Assembly: GCA_023238725.1 (NCBI GenBank)
Contig: CM041540.1
Location: forward strand, 1,494,001-1,558,000
Length of the DNA stretch: 64,000 nucleotides
Reading direction: 5' to 3'
Origin: Scortum barcoo
Lineage: Eukaryota > Chordata > Actinopteri > Centrarchiformes > Terapontidae
Both the position numbers and the translations under genes were made by a program. Positions 33,701-43,722 of the stretch are shown in pieces; positions within the stretch are counted from its first letter, which is position 1, and each line of letters begins with the position of its first letter. A model generated the notes under the pieces. The model ran no database searches and had not been told where the DNA came from. It saw only the letters and a program-made list of their open reading frames with translations.

Positions 33701-35953
33701 ACATGCTAATGTTAAACAGGTATGCTAGCTTAGTGTGTTAGCATTCTAAAATTTGCTAATTATCAGTAGAGTCCAGCTGAGGCTCATGGAAGTGTCTGTA
33801 GTTCTGCAGGTGTTTGGTCAAAAATGTAATGCAACATTAACATGTTGACCTGAAGGTGGTGCTGCAGGAAAGGTCAGAGAAGTCACAGTTTATCCTGAAC
33901 ATGAACGTCTAAGCCAGATTTATCACAATCCATCCAACAGTTGTTGAGATATTTCAGACCCACATTTCAAACCACAGACGACTCTGTTAGCTAAAAATGG
34001 AGAATGACGTTAACACCTTCATACACGACTGTGATATAAACAACCAGGTGTCCTCAAATAGGAAATAATGGAGCAGTGTGACGATGATTTTACTTATTTT
34101 ATGCACTACTGAACAATGATGGTTTTAGTTTCATGGTTGTCATGCAGGTCTAAATATTTTATTTGTTTAGTAAAAGTATTTTACAGCAGTAAAGTTCAGT
34201 ATAGGACCAAACTGTTGCCACATTACATTTAATGACAAAGATTTTTAACTGTTACAAATGTGTTTTACAACTCAAAGACTAACTGAGCCTGTACTGGCAC
34301 TAAATGTTGGATGTAAACAGAATATAAATTTCTTTCTGAGCGATCACGTGTAGATAAAGATCTGCAGGTTGTACTCGTCCTGTGACAGCAGAGTAGTAAA
34401 CGATGAAACGTACCCAGAACGAAGGTGACGGGAATTTGCTCTGCGTATTTATCACAGTACATGGAAAGTTTCTCAAACAGTCTCTTCTGATCGTCGTAGA
34501 GGACGAGCCTGCAGCACAGAGGACACAGACATCAGTTAGCAAATAAGTACATTGACTAAAGCACTGCACTGAAGTACAAAATCAAGGTTCTTCCACTACT
34601 TTATACTTAAACTCCACCACATATAAATATTGTTCTTTTTACTAACTACATTATTTGACAGATCTAGTTACTTTTCAGACAATGTTTCAGACAGTGAAAA
34701 CCATGTATCTCAAAAAATGTATGAATTTTAATGTGATTTTTTTCTCATAAATGGACAGTTTATGATTCATTCAGTTTCATTTTTATGAAAGTCTGTGTAA
34801 TTTAAAAAAGCTGTTCACTTTAGTTTTTATCAAACAAACAGGAGGGAATAGAGAACTATTTTCAGCGGCGGATGAATCCACATTTGGTGCTTTAGTGAGT
34901 ATTTGTGGCAGCAGGATGGTGTGTGTGAGTCAAACCAAAGTACAGTGTGTGTGTTCATGGTGGTGAGGGAAGAACAATGAAGTTCATTGATGAGTTTTTA
35001 ATATTTTTTGGACAACAAATAAGCTCTAAGGCTCAGACTTATATTATAATTTGTTTTTAAAATAATGTTTTTAAGGAAATGTGTAATAATAAAAAGATCT
35101 GCTGACTAATAATGCATAAACACACATAATAATACACTGTTACTGTGTGGGTTTGTATACACAAGTATTGTCTTTAAGTACAAATCTGAGGTAATTTCAC
35201 TTTACTTGATCATTTAGTTTTCATGCCACTTTGTACTTTTACTCATCTTAGAGAAAAATATTAATTTTTTTACTTCGTTTATTTTTAGTTATACATTAAA
35301 TTACCCAAGTACCTAAGTATCAATCAGTTGATCAATCAATTCGTCAAATTAATTGGCAAAATAATTTCTATAAAATCATTTGATCTTCTCAGATGTTTCA
35401 GGTTTTCTTCTTCTCCTCTGAATAATGTGAATGATTGTAATGTGTGTGAATAATGTGAATAATGTGAATGATTGTAATGTGTGTGAATAATGTGAATGAT
35501 TGTAATGTGTGTGAATAATGTGAATGATTGTAATGTGTGTGAATAATCTGAATGATTGTAATGTGTGTGAATAATTTGGAGGTTTGAGCATTGTGAAGTG
35601 TCACTTTGGGCTCTGGGTCATTGTGACAGCATTTCTCACTATTTTCACTCTTTTTACAAAGCAAACAATCAATCAATGGATCAATGGATTTTAAAAGCAT
35701 AACTTTTACTTGTAACAGAGAATTTTTACGGTGTTGTATTATGACTTTTACTGCAGTAAAGGGCAGTTTACTCCCTCCTCTGTGTGTAAAATGTGTGTGA
35801 CCTGTAAACGACGCTGAGGACGGTGTACAGCAGAGCGAACAGGATGAACTCTCGGTACAGCAGCTTGTAGATGCTTCCCTTCCAGCGCAGCAGCAGCCGG
35901 TGGAAACTGAAGAAGGTGGCGTTTGCGACTTTACTGGAATATGTGACGGTCAT
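24776..35953 (-). CDS. best3: Bestrophin-3-type calcium-activated chloride channel
   Basis: Thirteen coding exons on the minus strand: 35953-35802, 34508-34414, 30599-30512, 29761-29616, 28980-28826, 28150-28073, 27891-27739, 27102-27022, 26728-26577, 26255-26183, 25876-25758, 25639-25370, 25151-24776. They sum to 1938 bases, 645 residues, in one clean frame; human BEST3 is of similar length. The N-terminus MTVTYSSKVANATFFSFHRL is the invariant bestrophin start. The pore neck IPVTFVLGFYV matches the Ile76/Phe80/Phe84 pattern. RWWNQ, RLLRRTLIRYVNLTSLL, KRFPTMDHVVEAG and the calcium-clasp acidic run GEDDDDFEANW are all present. PYTLAAADYCIPSFLGST resembles BEST3 rather than BEST1/2/4, and adjacency to cct2 agrees. 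The cytoplasmic tail is divergent and rich in Ser, Pro and Arg. The donor after 28073 reads GC, not GT. The 5' UTR continues upstream of a further acceptor at 35964. Confidence 0.95.
30756..30940 (-). mobile_element. LINE-derived 3' end, inverted copy (best3 intron 3)
   Basis: Read on the minus strand it matches the end of the element at 31715-31915: TTTTCCCCAAATTCC, ACATTGCTGCTACAACTTTAA, TACATATTACACAATTTTAC, then CATGATGACAATAAAAGATT and a degenerate ATTCTTGAT tail. Only about 185 bases are present, as expected of a 5'-truncated retroposon. Confidence 0.8.
31340..31915 (+). mobile_element. Internally deleted LINE derivative with both ends (best3 intron 2)
   Basis: The 5' part is GC-rich and encodes a fragment RRRRRHRKQKWGKRGGLRAR in the style of the start of fish LINE ORF2 proteins (basic run, KRGG.RARL, PALPSLFL). 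Within 40 bases it passes to a 3' UTR shared with 30756-30940 and ends in AATAAAGATTCTTGATTCTTG. The reverse transcriptase and endonuclease are missing. Overlapping open frames of 96-109 codons here belong to this relic and are not host genes. Confidence 0.7.
31920..34413. other. best3 intron 2, remaining sequence
   Basis: AT-rich intron with AAGTAAAAGT repeat motifs (32620-33110) and a dispersed repeat at 33835-33970. No exon was found. Confidence 0.5.
33835..33970 (+). repeat. Dispersed repeat, one of an inverted pair
   Basis: It contains ACATGTTGACCTGA, TTATCCTGAACATGAACGTC and CAATCCATCCAACAGTTGTTGA. The reverse complements of these phrases occur in the same order at 41725-41880 (CAGCTGTTGGATGGATTTTA, TGTTCAGGATGAACTATAAT, TCAGGTCAACATGTTGA). 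Confidence 0.75.
34840..34990. repeat. Dispersed repeat, third copy of the GCGGATGAATCCACATTTG family
   Basis: GAACTATTTTCAGCGGCGGATGAATCCACATTTGG, TGCTTTAGTGAGTATTTG and GTGTTCATGGTGGTGA follow the order of the copy at 8400-8690. It lies in best3 intron 1. Confidence 0.75.
35390..35700 (-). repeat. Dispersed repeat carrying a 28-bp minisatellite
   Basis: From 35421 to about 35578, units of AATGATTGTAATGTGTGTGA plus ATAATGTG are repeated, with a shorter 9-bp reiteration at the start. The flank (TTTGGAGGTTTGAGCATTGT, CACTATTTTCACTCTTTTTA, CAATCAATCAATGGATC) is shared in reverse orientation with 42590-42910. Confidence 0.9.
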
Positions 35954-35999
35954 CCTGAGGCCACCTGACAGACACACAGACACACAGACTGGATATTCA

Positions 36000-37130
36000 A
36001 CTCTGATTCAAACATTATGATTGTTGTTGTGAATCTGAATAATAAATCTTGTTCTTTTACTCACAGAGAAACTCACAGACGTCTTTGTTTGTCCTCAGCG
36101 GTGTTTTCCATCAGGCTTCTTCTTTCCTGGTTTATTGCTGCCAAATGCCAACCAGCCACTGCCTCCCCCTTCATCTCGTTCCCTCTCTCTCTCTCTGATG
36201 CTCTCTCTCTCACCATGATGCTGTCCAGTTGCCCAGTAATGCCAGGCAGCACACACACACAGGTTGAAGGCTGTATTAACGATCCAGTGAGCTAAATGTA
36301 GTCAGATTTCAGCTGTGTGTGTGTGTGTGTGTGTTGGAATAGATAGAGGTGGAGGTAAATGTGTATAAACAGCAACACCATCAGTGACAACATGATGTCA
36401 TACCAGTGAGTGTCAGTAAAGACCAACTGATCACAGACAGAGAGGTAGCGATCAGGTCTGAATGGTTTTAGGATCAATACCTTGATTTGAGTTGGACTTT
36501 TCATGGTTCACAAAGAAAACAAACATCTCTGTTCAGATCTTTAGTTATTTTGCAAATTACACAAAACATTTTACAAGAAAATATCATGTTTTATTAAGTT
36601 TAAAGAAATACAGCTGAAACAATCAGTACATTATTGATTAAATGATTGACTGAAAATTGGCACCTATTTCCCCTGTAAAATAATTAATTATACACAAATA
36701 TATGTAACAATATAAATAAACAATATATGCAATATGACTGTTTTTTAAATAAAAATACTGTACAGAGTTTGCAGAAATGTGCAAAAATGTTCACAGTATT
36801 AACTTTTAAGAATATTTGCAATCCTAGATCAACTAACTTTTACGACTAATATATGAGATTTTTCTTGTTTTCAATGAATGAAGACATTTTCACCCACACT
36901 CCAGACCAGACGGTGGCATCAAATTGTGGTTTGTTTATAAATGAAGGAAGCAGAGGAAAACGTTTTCTAGGAACAACATCATGGAAAGCACACAAGCTTA
37001 TAATTATTTACTTAAGAGTTGCTGGAATAATAGAAGAATGTAGTTGTTTCATTCATTTAATTATTTAATTCATTTATACATTAAATTTATATATTTATTT
37101 ATTTTTATTATATTTTTATTTATTTTAGTT
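36000..37130. other. Intergenic DNA between the divergent best3 and CYTH genes
   Basis: It holds a TG microsatellite (about 36313-36333) and an (A)CTCTCTCT run near 36180-36215. The rest is AT-rich. Upstream untranslated exons of best3 are expected here but could not be placed. Confidence 0.4.
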
Positions 37131-37149
37131 TTTTCTAGTGGTCTGGTGC

Positions 37150-37250
37150 TCCACACTCCAGTCCAGTAGGTGGCGGCAATATGTGTGTACGCTGGTTTTC
37201 CCACCGCCTTTAAAAATCAAAGAAGAAGAAGAAGCGGAAGCAGTATGGCG
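37150..37250 (+). promoter_or_regulatory. Promoter and 5' UTR of the CYTH gene, resembling a dispersed repeat
   Basis: The CTCCAGTCCAGTAGGTGGCG start, the CCACCGCC block and the following AAATCAAAGAAGAAGAAGAA resemble a very common fish interspersed repeat. It lies immediately before the GC-rich first exon. The repeat assignment is from memory; the promoter role is inferred from position. Confidence 0.45.
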
Positions 37251-37270
37251 GCGGGGAGGCCGCGGTCCGG

Positions 37271-40200
37271 ATGGAGCTCTGCCGCCGCTCAGCGCTGCTC
37301 TGCGGTCAGTGTTTCCTCCGCTCCCCGCCCCTTCTCCCTGCTGTCAGCCGCTCTCAGGCCACCTTTGCTCCGCCCCGCAAGAAGGAGAGCTCCGCGGCAA
37401 AAACAAGCGTGGATTCTCGGACAGACCCCCGGAGGAACGACAGGTACGACTACTACAATTAATACAGCTAATATAACTGCTACAGCTACACAGTGTGATG
37501 GTATTTATTTAGTTTTTTAGAAATGTGAGCAGCTAGAGCGTATTTACTGTTGGAGGAAGAAGAACTTTTACTTCAACAGAACTGCAGCATTCAAATACTC
37601 ACATACTGCTTGAAGTTCTCCTTTCAAAATGTTCTTTAAATAACATTAGCATCAGAATGCACTTAAAGTACCAAAAGTAAACTCACTGTGTACTCATTAT
37701 GCACAATAATCTGTACTGTGTTCATTCTTTTTATGTTTCTTATTTCAGAATATGTAAGATATTTATAACAGATGGTTTTAATTAAAGATTAAGTTCTTTT
37801 ATATTACATAAACACAGAATTATTCGTATTAATAATACTTCTTTGTACCTTACTGACCTTATTTTGATATATGAATTCAGTATTATTATGTGGGTTGATA
37901 AACTACAGCCATGACATTATAAAATATAAATATTTTTTCATTATTTGTAGATCATATTAAATGCATAAAAAAAGACTACACTACCCATAAGACCATATTC
38001 AGGAAGTGACATATTTTGGCGGGAACTCAAAGGTGTAAATTCAGGTGAAAATTAATTTTCATTCATTAACTTTTAGTTCATGTTTCATGATGTCAGTCTG
38101 CTGGGACACTGTTAACCATGTTTATTTAGATCATGAAGACAGTTGGTCCGGACAGAAACATTTAAAATCAATTTTAATATATTTATAAAAATTCCGATTA
38201 TGGAAAGAAAGATAAATCAGGATTAACTCTTATGAGTTAAGATGAATTTAGCTCAATTTTTTTTTACTTAAAAAAAAACCTTAACAGGGTGTAAATTTTA
38301 ATCGTAAATGTAGAAATTCAATTATTTACACTGAAAAGCAATCACTGTGACATATTTCTGATAAAAGTATAAATAACAGTCAGATAATACTGTGTTACTG
38401 TATCTGTTTGTAATGTTCACAAAAATTAAATTTTAATTTAGTAAAAATATAAAAGTATTAGCATCAAAATATACTTAAAGTACTAAAAGTAAAAGTACTC
38501 ATTGTGCAAAATAATCTGTGATATTACTGATTTCTCTATTTGACCTTTAATTTAAATCAGTATATCTTTTCACTTTCTGAGCAGATTAACAAATAGGTGA
38601 TCTATTGATTGGCAGTAGTTTAACTACCTGTCGTCTGTCTCTGTTCTGCACATGCTCAGTAGAGTCATGCCGTCCAACGTGGAGATCAAAGCGAAGGTCA
38701 GCGACCCGACGAGTTTCGCCAAGAAGGCCGCGGAGCTCAGCCAATCAGAGGGCACGATCATCAGACAGCACGACACGTTCTTCAACTGCAGCCAAGGACG
38801 ACTGAAACTACGAGACTTCATGGTACATCCAGCGTGTGTGTGCGTGTGTGTGTGTGCGTGTGTGTGTGTCAGTATCTCAAATTGTGGCAGCACACTGGTT
38901 TGTAGAATGGAAAATAACATAACAAAAAGGAAAATGTTTTAAAAATAATACTCATTAAAAGTGAAAAAAAGATTTAGATAAAAAGATTGAAAAAGTGAAA
39001 AATAAAATGAACATAAACATTTCACAGCATATCATGCATGCACAATCATAGAAAAGTAAGAATGAAAAGTAAATCAGATAAAAACAAAACAACAAAAAGG
39101 TACAAAATAAATGCAAAATTATGACAGAAAAAAATCTGAAAAAACAAAGTAATGAATATGTCACATCTTGTATTGAGGTATAAAACTGACTCACTGTTTG
39201 TTTGTTTGTTTGTCAGAATGAGTCCGGTCAGCTGATCTTCTACGAGCGTCCGGACACAGACGGACCCAAACTGTCTCGATACTCCATCAGTCCGACCAAC
39301 GACCCCCCCAGTCTGCGGGTAAAAAAAAAAAACAAAAACACCAACCTGTGTTTCTGCAGTTATACACTGATGTTAATTCAAGTTTATAACTTTCTGTGTG
39401 TGTGTGCGTGCAGACTGTGCTGTCAGACGCCCTCGGGGTTAAAGGTGAGGTGCGGAAGGAGCGACGCCTGTTTCTGATTGGTCAAACCAGAGTTCACCTG
39501 GACACAGTGGAGGGACTCGGAAACTACATGGAGCTGGAGGTAACACATACACACACTTTTTTTTTTTTTTTTTTTTTTTTTTAATAACTGGTGCTGAAAT
39601 GATTAATCATTTTAAGAAAATTTGCAGTTCAAATAAAAAATCAAACCAGCATTCTGCTGTCAGCTTCTTAAATGTGAATATTTGCTGCTTTATTTTATAG
39701 TGTTAAAATTAAATATTCAGTTTGAAACATTTTAAAGACCAAACATTTCATCAAAAAATAACTGAGGGATAAATAAAAAAAAACTTTATTTTTGTCCATC
39801 AGAAGTTGACGTTGCCTTCAAGTGTTAAATATATAATGTGTCTTATATGTTAAGGTTAAGTATTATTTTTAAAAAGGCTCATGACATTAATCAGTGGATG
39901 ATGTTCATAATACTGCTTCCTGAAAATGACTCCTTCTCTGTATTGTGTCAGTTTGACATGATAATATTGTAGAGTTTATTTAATAAAGTGGTGAAAATGT
40001 ACATTATATTTAAACTGTACATTATGTTATATAACAGGCAGCAGGGGGTTATCACCCTGGTTTTTCACCCCTGGCCTTTATTTGGGACCGGCCTTTATTT
40101 GCTTTTATTTGCTCGTGTCAGCCTCATTGTTGGACATCATGAGGCTTTTATTTGACAATCTGCATTTATTTGAGAAGCATCTCATGACTGTGAAAGAAGA

Positions 40201-41066
40201 ACTACATGACTGGAACAGTTGAAAAGAAAGTACCATGATGATACTGCCTAATTTCAGACATTGTCGACTCCGTGCAGCATTTTATTTTAGCTGTTTATTA
40301 TAGTAAAGTATTAAAGATTTCCCAGTGGAGCAGGCAGCCCAGAGAGGAGTTGAATCGTCCTGAAAGACAAACAGGTGCGAGTAAATGTGCGCTGAACAGA
40401 ATCGATCCAGAGAGCAGTAAATGTAAATTCACTGGCTGAATAACCTGTTTAATTCTCATCTTTGTTTGTTTGTTTGTTAGGTGGTAATGCGTCCTGAGCA
40501 GACTGTAGAGGAGGGGCAGCAGGTGGGTTTCGTCTTCCATTTATCACCTTTTCAAAGACTCTCAGCAGCTTCAAATATGGATTTATTGCACATCTACTTT
40601 TTCAGCATGACCAGGACTGTTTGAAAATGAAATTCCAGTGAGCATAAACACTTTCAGGGTTTGTGATTGATTATATAAACATGTAGAAAGCTCCAAATGC
40701 TGTTTAATACAGATGTAAAGGAGTCCGATATTACAGCCCATTACAGAACAGTAAGACGGCTGGTTCGTATCTTTACATCTTTGATGCATCATAAAGCATT
40801 AAAGATGTAAAGTGCAAAATAAAAGGACAATTTTTGAGAGGACTTTGAAAATTTGGTTGAAAAGAAATAAGGGCTGTTTATTTTTCATGAATAGAAAAAT
40901 ACCAGTTTACTTTATATTTGCCTGTTTTGAAAAAGTTTGATTTGACCTTTTGTGTATTTTTTTTAAGGTGGCTGAGGATCTGATGGAGAAGTTGGGAGTC
41001 TCAAAGGAGAGTTTGGTGACCGGAGCGTACATGGACCTTATCCTGAGGGGACAGAAAGAGACATAA
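37271..41066 (+). CDS. CYTH-domain protein (CyaB/thiamine-triphosphatase fold) with N-terminal extension
   Basis: Exons: 37271-37443, 38660-38822, 39217-39318, 39414-39539, 40481-40522, 40968-41066; total 705 bases, 234 residues, one clean frame to TAA. The CYTH domain begins at about residue 60 with PSNVEIKAKVSDPTSFAKKA, holding the ExK-type metal/triphosphate strand. It continues with RQHDTFFNCSQGRLKLRDF, GQLIFYERPDT, VRKERRLFLIGQTRVHLDTV and GLGNYMELE. These are the paired charged beta-strands of the triphosphate tunnel. The first 58 residues are Arg- and Ser-rich with few acids (MELCRRSALLCGQCFLRSPP), which looks like a mitochondrial presequence. A start at the ATG of 38667 would drop it. 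It is unlike human THTPA in sequence, so the substrate is unknown: class IV adenylyl cyclase-like or a triphosphatase. AATAAA at 41340-41345. Confidence 0.88.
39585..39700 (-). repeat. Degenerate dispersed repeat next to a 24-T run
   Basis: After the poly-T at 39558-39581, TGAAATGATTAATCATT and TTAAATGTGAATATTTGCTG read in reverse as a degenerate relative of the family at 35.4, 42.6 and 51.55 kb (CACATTTGAGAAGCTG), without the 28-bp array. Confidence 0.45.
40030..40190. repeat. TTTATTTG-rich repeat in CYTH intron 4
   Basis: GGCCTTTATTTGGGACCGGC, CTTTATTTGCTTTTATTTGC, GGCTTTTATTTGACAATC and GCATTTATTTGAGAAG follow each other at short spacing, as in a degenerate tandem or interspersed repeat. 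Confidence 0.6.
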
Positions 41067-41339
41067 AACAAACGCATATCTGTTAACACTGAAAACACCA
41101 AAATAGATAAACAGATTAAACTTTTCAATACTGTAGACAACAACAACAGCATTTAGACATAGAAGACTGAAAATACAAAATAATCTGAAGTAATCAATAC
41201 TGATTGTAATAGGTCATTTAAAAGATCTGTTAACTTTGTGTTTAGTTTCTGTGAAATATTTTTCTTTAACATTCTGTATATTTGAATGAGATAAATTTGT
41301 ATAGTGGATAAAAGCAAATTTGACAACATTCTTTTTCTA

Positions 41340-41345
41340 AATAAA
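41340..41345 (+). terminator. Polyadenylation signal AATAAA for the CYTH gene
   Basis: AATAAA 274 bases after the TAA, the first canonical signal seen downstream. Confidence 0.55.
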
Positions 41346-41724
41346 TGAACTTGGTTCAAGCTGCCGGTTTACGTGTGAATGGATTTAAACAGCTGATACT
41401 GTACGAGCTTCGTTGGTCAAAAAAATTTTAATCTATACCAAACTTGTAATATTAGTTAAACTCGTCATGGGTAGTTTTATAGATTTTAATGACCTGGCAC
41501 TGATTTAAAAAGGGTCACGACAGGAAAGTGATTTGTGGTTTGTGGCCTTAAGGCAGCATAAACCCATTTTTGGCCACTAGAGGGCAGAAATTCACATTCA
41601 GCCGACAGAAACACGATCGTTTCTTTGGAGTCGTGTTTGTGTCCCCTTAATGAATGAAAACACAATATTCTCTCTTTAACTGGTTTTGGTCTCCACCAGC
41701 TCCTGAGAGAAAAATCTGTCTCTA

Positions 41725-41880
41725 GCTGCTTTTTGGTCGGTCCAGACTGAAATATCTCAGCTGTTGGATGGATTTTAGTGAAATGTGACATTAATGTTCA
41801 GGATGAACTATAATACCTTTATTGATCCTTAGACTTTTCATCAGGTCAACATGTTGATGTGTCCAATATTAATTAATATA
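41725..41880 (-). repeat. Dispersed repeat, inverted partner of 33835-33970
   Basis: Shared phrases are listed under the partner. A CTTTATTGATCCTTAGACTT piece is inserted or appended in the middle. Confidence 0.75.
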
Positions 41881-42589
41881 ATAATGGCCAAAGACTTTTT
41901 AAGTTTTGATAAGTCTTTTGCAGCTCAACAACACCAAGAAGAGGTAAAAATAAATCCCACAATAATGTCACATAAGACATCTCTGGTATAAAGATTTTAA
42001 GAATATGTTACTGCAAAAGTTTAGACGCCTTTGGTCCTCTGACAATAAAAAAACGGCAAACATTTAATACTGATATAAATTTAATAAATAGTTTTTTTAA
42101 TAAATCGTCGAATAACTGGAAATTTAGCAGGTTGGGTTGAGGCCATAGGAAAAGTTGGAAAAGGTCCGTTTTTCTTTTGAATGTTGATAAAGTGAGTATT
42201 TCAGTGCTGTACCTGCAGTTTGGAGCTGGTTCCTTTGGGATCTGTAAAAGCCTGACATTACTTTGCACACTGCGGCGCTCCAACACCTGAACGCACCTCA
42301 GATACACATGTTAAACAGGTTTTAATCTCCAGCAGGTGTGTGGTTGCTATGGTAACTACACAGTCGGGCTTTCGCTCTGAAATTAAAATGTAAATCCCAA
42401 AATGCAGATCTGGAGCTCAATTTTATCAAATGGTATAAAGTATTGACTTCTTTTACTGCAGTACAAGTATGAATATTACAAATATCTCATATGATTCTTC
42501 CTCCTCATTAATGTAAAAGCAGGATTTTACTGTTGGAGTTGGTTGAGGTGGATCATTTTCAACTAGTTTGTATTTTGGGACTGCAGCTA

Positions 42590-42910
42590 ATGATTCTTTT
42601 CATTCTGGATCATTCTGCTGATTCTTTTCTCCATTGATCCATTGATTGATAGTTTGCTTTGTAAAAAGAGTGAAAATAGTGAGAAATGCCGTCACAATGA
42701 CCCAGAGCCCAAAGTGACACCTTCACAATGCTCAAACCTCCAAATTATTCACATTATTCACACACATTACAATCATTCACATTATTCACACACATTACAA
42801 TTATTCACATTATTCACACACATTACAATCATTCACATTATTCACACACATTACAATCATTCACATTATTCACACACTTTACAATCATTCACATTTGAGA
42901 AGCTGAACCA
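42590..42910 (+). repeat. Dispersed repeat with 28-bp minisatellite, inverted partner of 35390-35700
   Basis: The flank CATTGATCCATTGATTG, GTAAAAAGAGTGAAAATAGT and CAATGCTCAAACCTCCAAAT is followed from 42744 by five to six units of ATTCACACACATTACAATCA plus TTCACATT. It ends in CATTTGAGAAGCTGAACC. Confidence 0.9.
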
Positions 42911-43670
42911 GGAAATGTTTTACAGGATAATTTTCTGTTAATAACTGATCAATTGACTAATTGATTGAGCGTACTAATATTTTGTGGTTATGTTGTTTGT
43001 TGTTAACTAAACGCGAGAACCAAAAATTACCGTCCATGTTCCTTCAGTCCAACAGAGGGCGCTGTAACTCCACAGCTGTGCAGAAACTAAAGGATGTTCA
43101 TATCTGTTGAAACAGTTCACTAGCTGATCAGCTGCTGCTCCGATAACTTCAGTTTTACACACATATGCAGTAAGTGTCCTTTAAAAAAACACCTTCAATC
43201 ACTATGTTAAAAGTTGTAAATTAAATTTTAAAGCTCTTACATTTTTTTTTAGTTCACATTATATAAAATGTTTTTGTATGTGATTTTAGTACTGATGTTT
43301 CATTAGACCTAATGTACAATTCATATATGTTATTTGTAGTTATCGTGACGTACAGCTGTGAAGTTGTGATGAAACAATATAAATTCATCCACCTCATTGA
43401 TACCTTTTATAATTTGGCTCGAACAATCATAAATTTCTTTTTATGCAACATTAAAACTTTCGTCTCCTGTGTCTTAATGAACAGATCAACTCAAAGAACA
43501 TTTTTAATATTTGTTTCTTAGAAAGACACACCAGGCTGTGTGTGTGTGTGCGTGTGTGCAGCAGAGACGACTGACCTTTTAACCTGTTAGTCATTAGAAA
43601 ATAAACGCTGTCAGACTGAATTCTGAATCGTAAATGAGTAATAAAAACAATCTGGGTTAAATTGTCCGAG

Positions 43671-43722
<52 letters not shown>

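Noticed and set aside
37271..41066. Assignment as thtpa
   Set aside because: The CYTH fold is clear, but sequence motifs do not match human THTPA, so no symbol is given.
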